Source: Glycine soja (Eukaryota > Streptophyta > Magnoliopsida > Fabales > Fabaceae). Taken from it: a stretch of 64,000 nt of DNA. Shown here in pieces: positions 21,023-33,097 of the stretch. The stretch is taken from positions 20,056,632 through 20,120,631 of the forward strand of contig NC_041021.1 of NCBI RefSeq assembly GCF_004193775.1, read 5' to 3'. Each line of letters starts with the position of its first letter. Position 1 is the stretch's first letter. The translations under genes were made by a program, and so were the position numbers. Under the pieces are notes generated by a model. That model had not been told where the DNA came from and ran no database searches. It saw only the letters and a list, made by a program, of their open reading frames with translations.

Positions 21023-22593
21023 CTACAAGATTGAGTCAGTCTCATGATCTGGAATGCACTGTCTAATGACCTGATCACTGCACAATTTCCACAAGTAGGG
21101 GTCATCCCAAATAAAATGCTTAGCATCACTTTTAATTTTATCTTTTTGGGCCTTATATGCTAAGGGAGGAAAAACAGAAGCAACTAAATAATTGACAATG
21201 TTAGCAAACCCGGGAGTAGAAAGAGAATCAGAAATACTATACAATATATACAAATGGTCATCCGGGAAATCATCCCGAATGGGGGAATCCGCATCAGACA
21301 CACGTTCGATCCGACTCAAATGATCAGCAACTAAATTTTGTGCTCCGCTCCTATCACGGATCTCCAAGTCAAACTTTTGGAGCCAGAGCATCCATCGGAT
21401 CAACCTAGGCTTAGAATCAGCCTTCTTCAACAAGTACTTTAGTGCTGCATGGTCAGTATAAACAATAATGCGGGTACCAAGCAAATACGATCTAAATTTT
21501 TCAAGAGCAAAAACTATGGCTAGTAGCTCTTTCTCAGTAGTAGTATAATTCACTTTGGCAGCATCTAAAGTCCTAGAAGCATAATATATCACCCTGGGCA
21601 ATTTATCAATTTTCTGAGCAACGACAGCCCCCAATGCATAATTTGATGTGTCACACATAAGCTCAAAAGGGGCTGTCCAATCGGGTGCTTGGATGATGGG
21701 GGTGGTAGTCAGTGCTCTTTTGAGGCAATCAATAGCCTCTCTGCATTTACCATTAAAGTCAAACTCCACCTCCTTTTGCAACAAGTTGGATAGTGGGAGG
21801 GCTACTTTGCTAAAATCTCTTATAAAGCGCCTGTAGAATCCTGCATGACCAAGAAAAGATCGCACCTCTCGCACATAAGAGGGGTAAGGAAATTGTGATA
21901 TAACAGAAATTTTTGCAGGATCTACTTCAATGCCCTTATTGGAAATAATGTGGCCTAAAACTATACCTTGCTCAACCATAAAATGACATTTTTCAAAATT
22001 TAGAACAAGGTTAGTTTCAATGCATCTATTCAAAACCTTTTCCAAACTATCCAAACAGACATCAAAAGAGGATCCATATACAGTGAAATCATCCATAAAC
22101 ACCTCTATGCAATTTTCTAAAAAAACACTAAAAATACTGATCATGCATTGCTGGAAGGTACCTGGGGCATTGCACAGGCCGAAAGGCATCCTCCTATAGG
22201 CAAAAGTGTCGAAGGGGCAAGTGAATATGGTTCTTTCCTGATCCTCAAGAGCAATAGTGATTTGCATATAACTAGAAAAACCATCAAGGAAACAGTAGTG
22301 AGATTTACCTACCAGGCGTTCAAGCATCTGGTCAACGAATGGCAGGGGAAATGGTCCATTTTGGTAACCTGGTTAAGCCTCCTATAGTCGATGCAGACTC
22401 TCCAACTGTTCTGCACCCGAGTAGGAATCAGCTCCTCCTTCTTATTTTTTATCACGGTGAGGCCAGTTTTTTTCGGGACTACCTGGACGGGACTCACCCA
22501 TTGGCTGTCGGAGATAGGATAAATGATTCCAGCTTGCTAAAGCATGGTTATCTCCTTCTTCACTACATCAAGAATCATCGGTTTGAGTCTTCT
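21023..22593 (-). pseudogene. Element A reverse transcriptase and RNase H
   Basis: Ty3 pol core. The fingers region ([26 protein letters not shown]) is at 22500-22380, then a frameshift near 22320. The palm has catalytic Asp in [11 protein letters not shown] and in FMDD, both kept. RNase H begins after [16 protein letters not shown] (Asp in [13 protein letters not shown], Glu in [11 protein letters not shown], Asp in YTDHAAL). The end leads into the integrase linker ([13 protein letters not shown]). The long open frame 22327-21023 is the best preserved pol segment of the window, but the frameshift separates it from the N-terminal part. Athila-type assignment follows from gag, the Asp-tRNA primer site and the LTR. 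Confidence 0.9.
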
Positions 22594-23979
22594 CTATGGC
22601 TGCCTTACTGGTTTAGCTCCATCCTCTAAATTTATTCGATGCATACATGTGGATGGGCTAATACCAGGAATGTCTGCCAGGGTCCAGCCTATAGCCTTCT
22701 TATGCTTCTTTAGAACAGATAACAACTTCTCCTCTTGCTCATCAGCAAGGGATGCAGATATAGTTACTAGAAAACTTTTGCTATCATCCAAGTAAGCGTA
22801 TTTTAAATTTGATGGCAGTGGCTTCAGTTCTGGTGGGGCCGGCTGGATAATGGTAGAAGGAGATGGTTTCTCAGCCTGTACCTCATAAAGAAAGTCAGAG
22901 GTATGTATACTTCCTGAAACATGGTTAGTTCTATTTGACTCTATAAAATCAATCTCAAGAGGTAAAACACCACCAGACATGCAATCAATATCAATTTCAT
23001 ATTCACTCTCAACATCAAATTCAGACCTATGATCAAGTACAATTTTAGACTCAATGCATGAAGAGTGAGAGGCATGCAGATTAGAATAAAGATCAGTCAT
23101 GTATTCATCAACAACATGGTCAATTATTTCAGCACGAAATACAGAAAGATCTTCAGATGGGTGTTTCATAGCATCCAAAATATTAAAATGAACAGTTATA
23201 TCACCAAACTCCATAGATAGTGTGCCTGCATATACATCTATCTTAGTTCTAACAGTTTTCATAAAGGGTCTGCCTAGAATGATGGGGACTAATCCTTGAG
23301 AAAATCCCTCCTCCATATTCAAAATATAAAAATCAACAGGGAAAATCAGTTCACCAACTATAACTAAGACATCTTCTATGAAACTAGCAGGATAGGCAAC
23401 ACTTCTATTAGCTAAATGAATTACCACATCAGTTGACTGCAAAGGACCTAGAGATAGAGAATTAAAAATAGACAGAGGCATAACACTAACAAAAGCTCCT
23501 AAATCTAGCATGGCATTGTCAAACTTACTATTCCCTATAATACAAGGTATGCTAAATGTACCTGGATCTTTACATTTTTCAGGGATTTGGGGTACAAATT
23601 TACCAATCAATGCAGAGACATTTCTACTCATGCTAATTCGTTCACTTCCTTTAAGCTTCCGCTTATTAGTGCATAAATCCTTCAATAATTTAGCATATCT
23701 TGAAATTTGCTTTATTGCATCCAGTAGAGGTATGTTTACCTCTACTTTTCTAAATGTTTCCAAGATCTCTTTCTCTGCTTCTTCCATTTTTTTGTCGGGA
23801 ATTGTTCTTGGAGGGAATGGAAAAGGGATATGTTGCTTCTGTAAATCATAATTACCAGTGGAAGATTCACCTGCACAGAAATTGTTAGGTAACTTACTCT
23901 TTAAATTTTTGTCATCATCTTTTTCTGGAGTAAAGTGAAGTTGGACAGGTTCATTTGCAAATGTGGAAGGTGCTACTGG
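22594..23979 (-). pseudogene. Element A protease and linker to RT
   Basis: Retroviral-type aspartic protease. The active-site region reads AMLDLGAFVSVMPLS at about 23505; the family's usual second residue after Asp is already Leu in this lineage, so the motif is Athila-like, with Phe in place of the Ser seen in B. VPIILGRPFM follows. The stretch after DAMKHPSED is a linker rich in Glu and Asp that B has lost. The frame is continuous with the C-terminal gag except for one TAA at about 23979, where B has CAA. Confidence 0.85.
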
Positions 23980-24825
23980 TTAAGGTCCTTGACACTGCTT
24001 TCCCGACCTCAATGAAATGACACTCACATTTTTAGGATTCTGGATAGATTGAGAAGGCAGCTTGTCAGAATTTTGGGACTGTTGTTGATTTAATTGTGTA
24101 GCCAATTGTCCCATCTGGTTAGTTAAGCTCTGAATGGAGGCTCTGGCCTCTTGTTGAAACTGCATGTTTTGCATAGTCATTTGCCTCACAAGTTCTTCGA
24201 GGGAAGGTTGTGGAGGAGCCTCAACTGTTTGTTGTTTCTGGGGCTGTTGCTGTTGTTGGATTGGTGGAGGAATGTATAGTCTGCTTGGGCCAACAACATT
24301 TTGGAAGGAAGGAGAAGGCTGCTGTTGTTGTTGTTGAGGGCTAGACCATCTGAGATTAGGGTGATTCCTCCATCTAGGATTGTATCTGTTGCTGGAGAGG
24401 TCATAATTGTTCTGCTGTGGTTGATTTTGTTGCTGAGGTTGAGGAGGTCTATTGTAAAGGTTTGCAACATAAGCTCCAGGCTGCTCAATTGCTCCAGGTT
24501 GCTGCATGGAAGGGCAAAGGTTTGTGTGGTGGTCGGCAGAGGAGCATAAACCACAGACTCTTGCGACAAGTACAAATTTCTGATTCAAGGCTAGTTGGGT
24601 TACCAGGTTAACTAAGGCATCTAGTTTACCTTCAAGCTTCTTGGTTTCAGCTGCTGAAGATGAATTCGTGGCTACTTCATGCACTCCTCTAATGACTATA
24701 GCATCATTTCTGGCACTAAACTGTTGGGAGTTGGAAGCCATCTTCTCAATTAAATTTTTGGCTTCAGCAGGGGTCATGTCTCCAAGGGCTCCACCACTGG
24801 CAGCATCTATCATACTTCTGTCCAT
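23980..24825 (-). pseudogene. Element A gag, C-terminal part with zinc knuckle
   Basis: Nucleocapsid half of gag. It contains a CCHC knuckle, CGLCSSADHHTNLC (spacing C-2-C-4-H-4-C), then Gln/Pro-rich low-complexity sequence from about 24430 to 24230 and a coiled-coil-like QNMQFQQEARASIQSLTNQ segment, ending in SLRSGKQCQGP, a conserved gag-protease junction block. It is shifted by one base from the N-terminal gag frame at about 24830-24950, where several stops occur. Confidence 0.85.
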
Positions 24826-24949
24826 GTTACTGAGTCCTTCATAAAAATATTATAGAAGAAGCTGCTCCGAAATCTGATGGTGAGGGCAACTGGCACATAG
24901 TTTTTTAAATCTCTCCTAGTATTCATATAGGCTCTCTCCACTGAGTTGT

Positions 24950-25567
24950 CTAATACCTGAAATATCCTTTTTGATGGTTGTGGTCCTGGAAGCAGGGAAA
25001 TATTTTTTCTAAGAATCCTCTCTTGAGGTCATCCCAGCTCGTGATGGACCTTGGAGCAAGGTAATACAACCAGTCCTTTGCCACTCCCTCTAAAGAATGA
25101 TGAAAAGCCTTCAAAAATATGTGATCCTCTTGGACATCTGGGGGTTTCATGGTGGAGCAGACAATATGAAATTCTTTCAGATGTTTGTGCAGGTCTTCAC
25201 CTGCAAGGCCATGAAACTTTGGAAGCAAATGGATCAATCCAGTTTTAAGAACATATGGGACATCCTCATCAGGGTATTGGATGCACAAGCTTTCGTAGGT
25301 GAAATTAGGTGCAGCCATTTCCCTTAGAGTCCTCTCACGGGGTGGAGGTTGTGCCATGTTCTCAGAATGTTCAAAATTAGAATGCTCAAAATTATAATGT
25401 TCAAAATCAGGATGTTCAAAATCACCAATAACAGAAAGCACAGACTTACCAGTAATGGAATGCTCAGGATGATCAAAAGGTACAAATTGATGCCTAACTA
25501 ATGTATGAAATGTCCTATCTATCTCAGGATCAAAGGGTTGTAATTCAGATGGATTTCCTCTAGTCAT
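24950..25567 (-). pseudogene. Element A gag, N-terminal part
   Basis: Ty3/Athila gag. Start at MTRGNPSELQPFDPEIDRT (25567), shared with B at 32326. Short tandem 'EH.NFEHS' repeats lie in residues 40-70. The gag core follows (PKFHGLAGEDLHKHLKEFH, DWLYYLAPRSITSWDDLK). It ends in stops near 24950 and continues degenerated to 24830. Confidence 0.85.
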
Positions 25568-26391
25568 GCACTACATTCAGCATGCACAATTAGTTGCCTT
25601 CTCATGTAAATAAAGGTGTAGGTTTGAACTACATCTACCCTCAAATGATATCCAAATGACTTCAAATTTTGTGAGCAACCTTATAAAATGATGAGAAAAT
25701 AGCACATAAAATTTCAAACGAAAATTCAAAGTCTAACTAAGGAAGCTAAAAATGGTAGGTTAAGAAAAATAAGTGAATAAAACTTGAAAAATAAAAAACT
25801 TTTGACAGAATCACTTTTTTGGACGATGGAGACCTCAGCCAGCCACGGCGTAGGAAATTTTTTTCTACCCCAAATACATATATAATAATTGCGATTCTAA
25901 TAATCGGAGCAAAAGTTATGGCCGTTTGAAGTTTTGACAAAAATAAAATTTGCTACTTTTTTGAAACTTTCAAATCTGACCAAACTAAAGGCTCTGGCTA
26001 TTTTTCCCACAAAATATAGATTAAAAGAAGTTACCACAAAAAAATTCAGCCAAAAATAACATCTCTAGCTACTAAAACAAAAAATCCCAAATAATTCAGC
26101 AAGGGTGGTCGCTAAAATCCGCCGCTACATGATTTCCACTACTACTATGTTTTGCCAAAAGCAAAAGTGGTCGCTAAATCCGTCGCAAAACACTATTCAC
26201 AGCAAAACACCCAAAACTGAAGCAGGGGAAGCGCTTAACAGAAAAACTAAAACAGAACACATACTAAACAAAATACCAAGACACTAAACAACATTAACAT
26301 ACACACTAACACAACACTAATAATTAAACATAAAACACGAAAGAATTGAACACTAACACGACACTAGCTATTATGAACCTTTGGACACTGC
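25568..26391 (-). other. 5' leader of element A
   Basis: Non-coding between primer site and gag. It has a repeated 'gtggtcgctaaatccg' motif (26105-26185) that B also carries (32915-32935). Nothing else seen. Confidence 0.55.
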
Positions 26392-26409
26392 TCCCCGGCA
26401 ACGGCGCCA
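26392..26409 (-). promoter_or_regulatory. Primer-binding site of element A
   Basis: The minus strand reads TGGCGCCGTTGCCGGGGA four bases inside the LTR. This is the tRNA-Asp type primer site commonly reported for Athila elements, and it sets the direction. Confidence 0.85.
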
Positions 26410-26413
26410 AATT

Positions 26414-27565
26414 TGATCGAGGTCGTACCCAAATCAAATAAACATTAAAATGCAATAACTAGGAAGTGATCCTAGGTCATTTCCTAACAAGCAATGATAA
26501 ACCAAATGTTCATAATATACTTGCAGTAATAGTAACGATTGGGGGGGGGGGGTTGTTTGTTTTGTGAAATAAAGAACAAGCGAACTAGAATGTGAAATTA
26601 ATAGTAATAAAAATGGGTTGTTTCCTCTGATTCAAAAGCCACTCTCTTATCCTAGGTTATGGAGAATTCGTCCCTAACAGTTAACCACTTAATCCAACCC
26701 TATTTTAATTTACTAAGCGAAAACCAACTTAGGGCTGTCAATACATGATTAGGCAACACATACACCAATTAACCCTTCGTCCATTAAGCATGAATGCAAG
26801 TTAGGCTCAGAGGCAATTAATCAAATAGGAAGCGTGCGCAGATTAATATTAACAAATGTGGGTTAATTGGTGAAGGGAAAACTGCCAGGAAGCTACATTA
26901 TAAATAGAACCTCGAAGAGAGTTAAGCTTCGTTCTCAGAAGGAAACAGCACCAGAAAATTAGCCTTCCATAATTTCAACAAAAATAGAGAACATAAATGA
27001 AACTAGGAGCAGAAACATGAATAAAGATAAGAGCATAACACGTAAATGAAACTAATAACAGAAAACGTAAATGAAACTAAAGGCAGAAGAAGAAACAAGA
27101 ACGAAATTGTAATTAGAAGCAGAAAATGGAAAATTGCATTACGTGAACAGTAGCATTAGAACAGAAAACATAAAACCCTCAACCCTATGCTCTGAATAAT
27201 AGTCTAACAGAATAGCCTTGCACGAATCCCAAGGCTTCTATTTAAAAGAGTCACTCAAAGTCATTGGGCCCTATTACATTATTCTGGCCCAAAACGAAAT
27301 AAACATTGAACCACATAAAATAAAATTGCAATCTCCTAATTAGAAATTAACTAAGGTAAGCGCTGCTTTATTTGCCCTCTTCAAGTCCACAACCAAAATC
27401 CGGATTAAGCCCAATGTTTTATTAATTCCTGAAATTAGATTAAAAACATCAAATTAGCTAAATGAGCCCAAATAATAAAACTGCCTAATTAATTTGACAA
27501 GACTAATCAGTAATTAAAATGGTGCACAAAGGGTTTAAGAAATAGAAGAAAATGATGGCACATCA
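26414..27565 (-). repeat. 5' LTR of element A, complete
   Basis: 1152 bp; sense TGATGTGCCA at 27565 to CCTCGATCA at 26414. It contains a G run of about 13 at 26541-26553 and a TATA-like TTTAAATAG (sense) near 27246-27238. The outer flank is B's RT (27566). Confidence 0.9.
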
Positions 27566-28385
27566 CTCCTCCTTTTGCAACAAGTTGGATAGTGGAAGGG
27601 CTACTTTGCTAAAATCTCTTATAAAGCGCCTGTAGAATCCTGCATGACGAAGAAAAGATCGCACCTCTCGCACGCAAGAGGGGTAAGGAAATTGTGAAAT
27701 AACAAAATTTTTTGCAGGATCTACTTCAATGCCCTTATTGGAAATAATGTGGCCTAAAACTATACCTTGCTAAACCATAAAATGACATTTTTCAAAATTT
27801 AGAACAAGGTTAGTTTCAGTGCATCTATTCAAAACCTTTTGCAGACTATCCAAATAAATATCAAAAGAGGATCCATATACAATGAAATCATCCATAAACA
27901 CCTCTATGCAATTTTCTAAAAAATCACTAAAAATACTAATCATGCACCGCTGGAAGGTACCAGGGGCATTGCACAGGCAGAAAGGCATCCTCCTATAGGA
28001 AAAAGTGCCGAAGGGGTAGGTGAATGTGGTCTTTTCCTGATCCTCAGGAGCAATAGTGATTTGCATATAACTAGAAAAACCATCAAGGAAACAGTAGTGA
28101 GATTTACATGCCAGGCGTTCAAGCATCTGGTCAATGAAGGGCAATGGAAAATGGTCCTTTTTGGTAACCTGGTTCAGCCTCCTATAGTCAATGCAGACTC
28201 TCCAACTGTTCGGCACCCGAGTAGGAATTAGCTCCTCCTTCTCATTTTTTATCACGGTGAGGCCAGTTTTCTTCGGGACTACCTGGACGAGACTCACCCA
28301 TTGGCTGTCGGAGATAGGATAAATGATTCTAGCTTGCAAAAGCTTGGTTACCTCCTTCTTCGCTACATCAAGAATCACTGGTTTG
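27566..28385 (-). pseudogene. Element B reverse transcriptase, interrupted by A
   Basis: RT fingers and palm: [49 protein letters not shown], all intact motifs. One stop at 27769 precedes a [14 protein letters not shown] continuation to 27566, where A's LTR begins. The 5' edge at about 28386 is a deletion that joins it directly to the protease with a short shared 'gtcttc'. RNase H and integrase of B are missing. Confidence 0.9.
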
Positions 28386-29262
28386 AGTCTTCAGGTGGGT
28401 GTTTCATAGCATCCAAAATATTAAAATGAACAGTTATATCACCAAACTCCATAGATAGTGTGCCTGCATATACATCTATCTTAGTTCTAGCAATTTTCAT
28501 AAAAGGTCTGCCTAGAATTATAGGAACTGATCCTTTAGAAAATCCCTCCTCCATATTCAAAATATAAAAATCAACAGGGAAAATCAGTTCACCAACTCTA
28601 ACTAAGACATCCTCTATGAAACCAGCAGGATAGGCAACACTTCTATTAGCTAAATGAATTACCACACCAGTTGACTGCAAAGGACCAAGAGATAGAGAAT
28701 TAAAAATAGAAAGAGGCATAACACTAACAGAAGCTCCTAAATCTTGCATGGCATTGTCAAACTTACTGTTCCCTATAATACAAGGTATGCTGAATGTACC
28801 TGGATCTTTACATTTTTCAAGGATTTGGGGAACAAATTTACCCATCAATGCGCAGACATTTCTGCCCATACTAATTCTTTCACTTCCTCTAATCTTCCGC
28901 TTATGAGTGCACAGCTCTTTCACGAATTTACAATATCTTATAATTTGCTTTATTGCATCCAGTAGAGGTATGTTTACCTCTTCTTTTCTAAATGTTTCCA
29001 ATATCTCCTTCTCTATCTCTTCCATTTTTTTGATGGAAATTGCTCTTGGAGGAAATGGAAGAGGGATATGCTGCTTCTCTTTAGATTCACCTGCATAGAA
29101 ATTGTTAGGTAACTTACTCTTTAAATTTTTGTCATCATCTTTTTCTGGAGTAGAGTGAAGTTGGGTAGGTTCATTTGCGGATGAGGAAGATGTTGCTGGT
29201 TGAGGTCCTTGACACTGCTTTCCCGACCTCAATGTAATGGCACTCAAATTTTTGAAATTCTA
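28386..29262 (-). pseudogene. Element B protease
   Basis: Homologous to A 23140-23990. Starts after SAITLRSGKQCQGP; active-site region AMQDLGASVSVMPLS at about 28745, then VPIILGRPFM. The frame is open over the whole segment (29247-28375), but a TAG at about 29262, where A has CAG, separates it from gag. The linker to RT is deleted. Confidence 0.85.
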
Positions 29263-30116
29263 GACAGATTGAGAAGGTAATCTGTCAAAATTCTGGGACT
29301 GTTGTTGATTTAACAGTGTAGCTAATTGTCCCATCTGATTAGTTAAGCTCTGAATGGAGGCTCTGGTCTCTTGTTGAAACTGCATGTTTTGCATAGTCAT
29401 TTGCCTCACAAGTTCTTCAAGGGAAGGTTGCGGAGGGGCCTCAACTGTTTCTTGTTTCTGGGGCTATTGCTATTGTTGTTGTTGCTGCTAGATTGGTGGA
29501 GGAATGTGTGGTCTACTTGGGCCAACAACATTATGGAAATAAGGCTGTTGTTGTTGCTGCTGTTGTGAAGGACTCGACCATCTAAGGTTGGGATGATTCC
29601 TCCACCTAGGGTTGTGGCTGATTTTGCTGCTGAGGTTGAGGAGATCCATTGTAGATGTTTGCAGCATAAGCTTCAGGCTGTTCAATTGCTTCAAATTGTT
29701 GCACAGAAGGGCAAAGGTCTGTGTGGTGGTCGGCAGAGGAGCATAAACCACAGAGTTTGGTGACAAGTGCAGATTTTTTATTCAAGGCCAGCTGGGTTAC
29801 CAGGTTAACCAAGGCATCTAGTTTTCCTTCAAGCTTCTTAGTCTCGGCTGATGAAGATGAATTCGTGGCTACTTCATGCACTCCTCTAATGACAATAACA
29901 TCATTTCTGGCACTAAATTGCTAGGAGGTGGAAGCCATCTTCTCAATTAAATTTCTGGCTTCAGCAGGGGTCATGTCTCCAAGGGCTCTACCACTGGCAG
30001 TATCTATTATACTTCTCTCCATGTTACTGAGTCCTTCATAAAAATATTGGAGAAGAAGCTGCTCAGAAATCTGGTGGTGAGGGCAACTGGCACATAGTTT
30101 TTTAAATCTCTTCTAG
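29263..30116 (-). pseudogene. Element B gag, C-terminal part
   Basis: Homologous to A 23980-24940. CCHC knuckle CGLCSSADHHTDLC at about 29750, then Gln/Pro-rich sequence with frameshifts near 29625. The upstream end (30116) is split from the N-terminal half by solo LTR S1. Confidence 0.85.
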
Positions 30117-31716
30117 TGTCATACCCTAATTTCGTCCGGGGACTATTGTTTGATGGCATGCAACCTTTGATTGACCGCTTCGAGGTACTTGGCACCCTTT
30201 GTTGCACAATACCGGAAATCAAAAGGAAGCATTGTTACGCAATCCGTGAAATTTCGTAACATGCCGGAAATCAAAAGGAAGTATTGTTACGCAATCTGTG
30301 AGTTTCCGTAACATTCCGAAAGCTAAAAAAGGAATAATTACATGACCTGTAAGGTTCCGTAATCTTACGGAAAGAAAACAAGTATCGTTACTAAATTCAT
30401 AAAGTTTTGTAATGTTACAAAAAAAGAATCACCAAAAAAAGCAATGGGGTGTATTTAGTAAAAAAGGTGTGCAAATAGCAACCAGGCCCAGTTGGGCCTT
30501 CCAGGATGTTCCTCCAGAAGGCGATTTCTTCTAGAGGAAGCAACCTGGCTCGCCTGGGCGGGCTGGGTGGCAAGCTCCTCCCCTATTTTCCTATAAATAG
30601 AGGGAGGAGTGAAGAAGAGAAGGGTTCAGTCCTCTTGGCATTTCATAATCACTTAAAATTAGTGAGGAAAATTGTTTCCGTGAAGAAAATCCAAGCCGAG
30701 GCACTTCCGTAACGTTTCCGTAACGTTTTCGTGGGTGATTTCGCGAAGATTTTCAACCATTCTTCGTCGTTCGTCGTTCATTCTTCGTCGTTCTTCGGTC
30801 TTCAAAAACCGGTAAGTTCCCGAAATCAAACTTTTCAATTTATTCTATGTACCCTTAGTGGTCCCCACTTGTTTTGCGTGCTTTTATTTTCATTTCATTT
30901 ACTTTCCGTACCCCCTTTTGACGTGCTTCAATCATTTACTTAAGTCATTTTCTCGCCTAATCAAAAAATAAAATAAATTTCCACCGATCATTTGATTTGT
31001 AATATCCGTTAATTTCTGTTAAAATGAAATCCGATCATTCGGTCATGTCGTAACCATGTTGGAAACCAAAAAGAGGTAAAATAATAATATAATAATCAAA
31101 AAATATCTTTTAGTAAAATAAACCAAAAAAAAGCAATCGGACGTTTCTCTTTGGGATTTCTCTTTCTTAATTGAATTGACTAATAACTAAAGTGAAACTA
31201 AGGCTAAAATTAACTCGCAAAGTCAAGCTCGTCCGCAAAAAATCACTAAAAAGGATTTAAGGTTCGATACCTCAGTTTTTCTCACCAAGTAAAAATGGGT
31301 CATTTTAAGGTCCAACACCTTAAAAGGATCTCCTTCCAAGTAAAAAGAATCACTTGATTTCCCCTTTAGAAAGAACTACGTAGGTCTGATTTCCTCTTCG
31401 ATGGAGGGTACGTAGGAGCAAGAGCCCCGCTTTTGTCGACCTCAAAAATAAAAAAGAAAAAAAAGTTTAGATACGCAATTTCACACAATTCTAATTTAAG
31501 GTTGTTGTCCTTTGGGACAAACGTGAGAGGTGCTAATACCTTCCTCAAACGTAAATATAACTCCCGAATCTAGAATATTCTTCATGACCGGTTTCCTTCG
31601 GTTTTTCAGACGTTTTCCACAAATAAACGTTTGTGGCGACTCCACGCATTTTCCTCCTTTGGAAGACGCACCCATGAGCCTCGCCTCGCTCGCTCGCAAA
31701 AGGGTAGGTTGCGACA
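30117..31716 (+). mobile_element. Solo LTR S1 (Ogre-like family) in B's gag
   Basis: 1600 bp, TGTCATACCC...GTTGCGACA, with no internal sequence. Flanks TCTAG (30112-30116) and CCTAA (31717-31721) each differ by one base from the CCTAG found at the same place in A, so they are a mutated duplication. TATAAATA at 30592-30599. It lacks part of the U5-side sequence of the 1788-bp type and is closest to S2. Confidence 0.9.
30592..30599 (+). promoter_or_regulatory. TATA box of solo LTR S1
   Basis: CTATAAATAGAGGGAGG, same position as in the other LTRs. A solo LTR may still drive read-through transcription; inferred only. Confidence 0.6.
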
Positions 31717-32326
31717 CCTAATATTCATATAGGCTCTCTACACTGAGTTGTCTAATGCCTGAAATATCCTTTCTGATGGCCATTGTCCTGGAAGCAGGGA
31801 AAAAATTTTCTAAGAATACTCTCTTGAGGTCATCCCAGCTCGTGATGGACCTTGGAGCAAGGTAATATAGCCAATCCTTTGCCACTCCCTCTAAAGAATG
31901 AGGAAAAGCCTTCAAAAATATGTGATCCTCCTGGACATCTGGGGGTTTCATGGTGGAGCAGACAATATGGAATTCTTTCAGATGTTTGTGCGGGTCTTCA
32001 CCTGCAAGGCCATGAAACTTTGGAAGCAAATGGATCAGTCCAGTTTTAAGAACATATGGGAAATCCTCATCAGGGTATTGGATGCACAAGATTTTGTAGG
32101 TGAAATCAGGTGCAGCCATTTCCCTTAGAGTCCTCTCACGGGGTGGAGGTTGTGCCATGTTCTCAGAATGTTCAAAACTATAACCAACCACAGAATGCTC
32201 AGACTCACCAATAACAGAATGCTCAGGATGCTCAAAAGGTACAAAATGATGCCTAACTAATGTATGAAATGTCCTATCTATCTCAGGATCAAAGGGTTGT
32301 AAGTCAGATGGATTGCCTCTAATCAT
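31717..32326 (-). pseudogene. Element B gag, N-terminal part
   Basis: Starts MIRGNPSDLQPFDPEIDRT at 32326. Compared with A it has a shorter EH-repeat region (residues 40-60). The gag core (PKFHGLAGEDPHKHLKEFH, DWLYYLAPRSITSWDDLK) is open to 31717, where S1 interrupts. This is the better of the two Athila gag copies. Confidence 0.85.
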
Positions 32327-33097
32327 ACACTATATTAAGCATGCACAACTAGTTGCCTTCTTATGCAAGTAACATTGTAGGTTTGAACTACAGCTACCCT
32401 CAAATGATATCCAAATGAATTGAAATTTTGTGAGCAACACCCTTAAATCATGAAAAGATGGCACAAAAACTTTCAGGCAAAAATTCAAAGTCTAACTATG
32501 GAAACTACCTAAGGAAAGTTTAGAAAAATAAAAAAAATAGTAAACAGGCGATTATGGCTAGTTGGAGACCTCAGCCGGCCTACAGCAAGCTACCACAATA
32601 TGGGAAATTTTTTTTACCCCACATACATATATAATAATAGTCATTCTGATACCCGGAGCAAAAGTTATGGCCGTTTGAAGTTTTGATAAACACAACTTCT
32701 CAAATTTTTGGAATCTCTCAAATCTGGCAACACCAAGTGTTCCTGGTATTTTTCACACAAAATATGAGTCAAAAGAACCTACCACACCAAAATTCAGCCA
32801 AAAATAACAACCCTAACTATAAAAACAAAAATCGCCAATTAAATTGTCAGCAACGGTCACTAATTTAGTCGCTAAGGGATTTGCACTACTACTATATTTT
32901 CCAGATCAGTAAAAGTGGTCGCTAAATCCGTCACAAAGCACTATTCACAGCAAAACATAAAACTAAAACAAGGAAAGCGCTGAACAGAGAAACTAAAACA
33001 AAACACCATACTAAACAAAATAACAAGACACTAAACAACACTAACACAACACGAAAACTTAAAACAACTAAACATAAAACACGAATCACTAGCTTGA
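32327..33097 (-). other. 5' leader of element B, primer site deleted
   Basis: Matches A's leader. The stretch that would hold the tRNA-Asp primer site and LTR end is missing: sequence passes from leader directly into LTR at about 33097. Confidence 0.6.

Larger units (their letters stand above)
3726..27565 (-). mobile_element. Element A: Athila-like Ty3 retrotransposon inserted in B's RT
   Basis: The 5' LTR (26414-27565) and primer site are complete; the 3' LTR is cut (3726-4378). Minus-strand order is leader, gag, protease, RT, RNase H and integrase, with integrase split by element O (6215-20208). The right flank (27566) is B's RT. No duplicate target is visible because the left edge was deleted. 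A and B are close relatives: gag, protease and RT match throughout, which allows comparison of stop codons. Confidence 0.85.
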
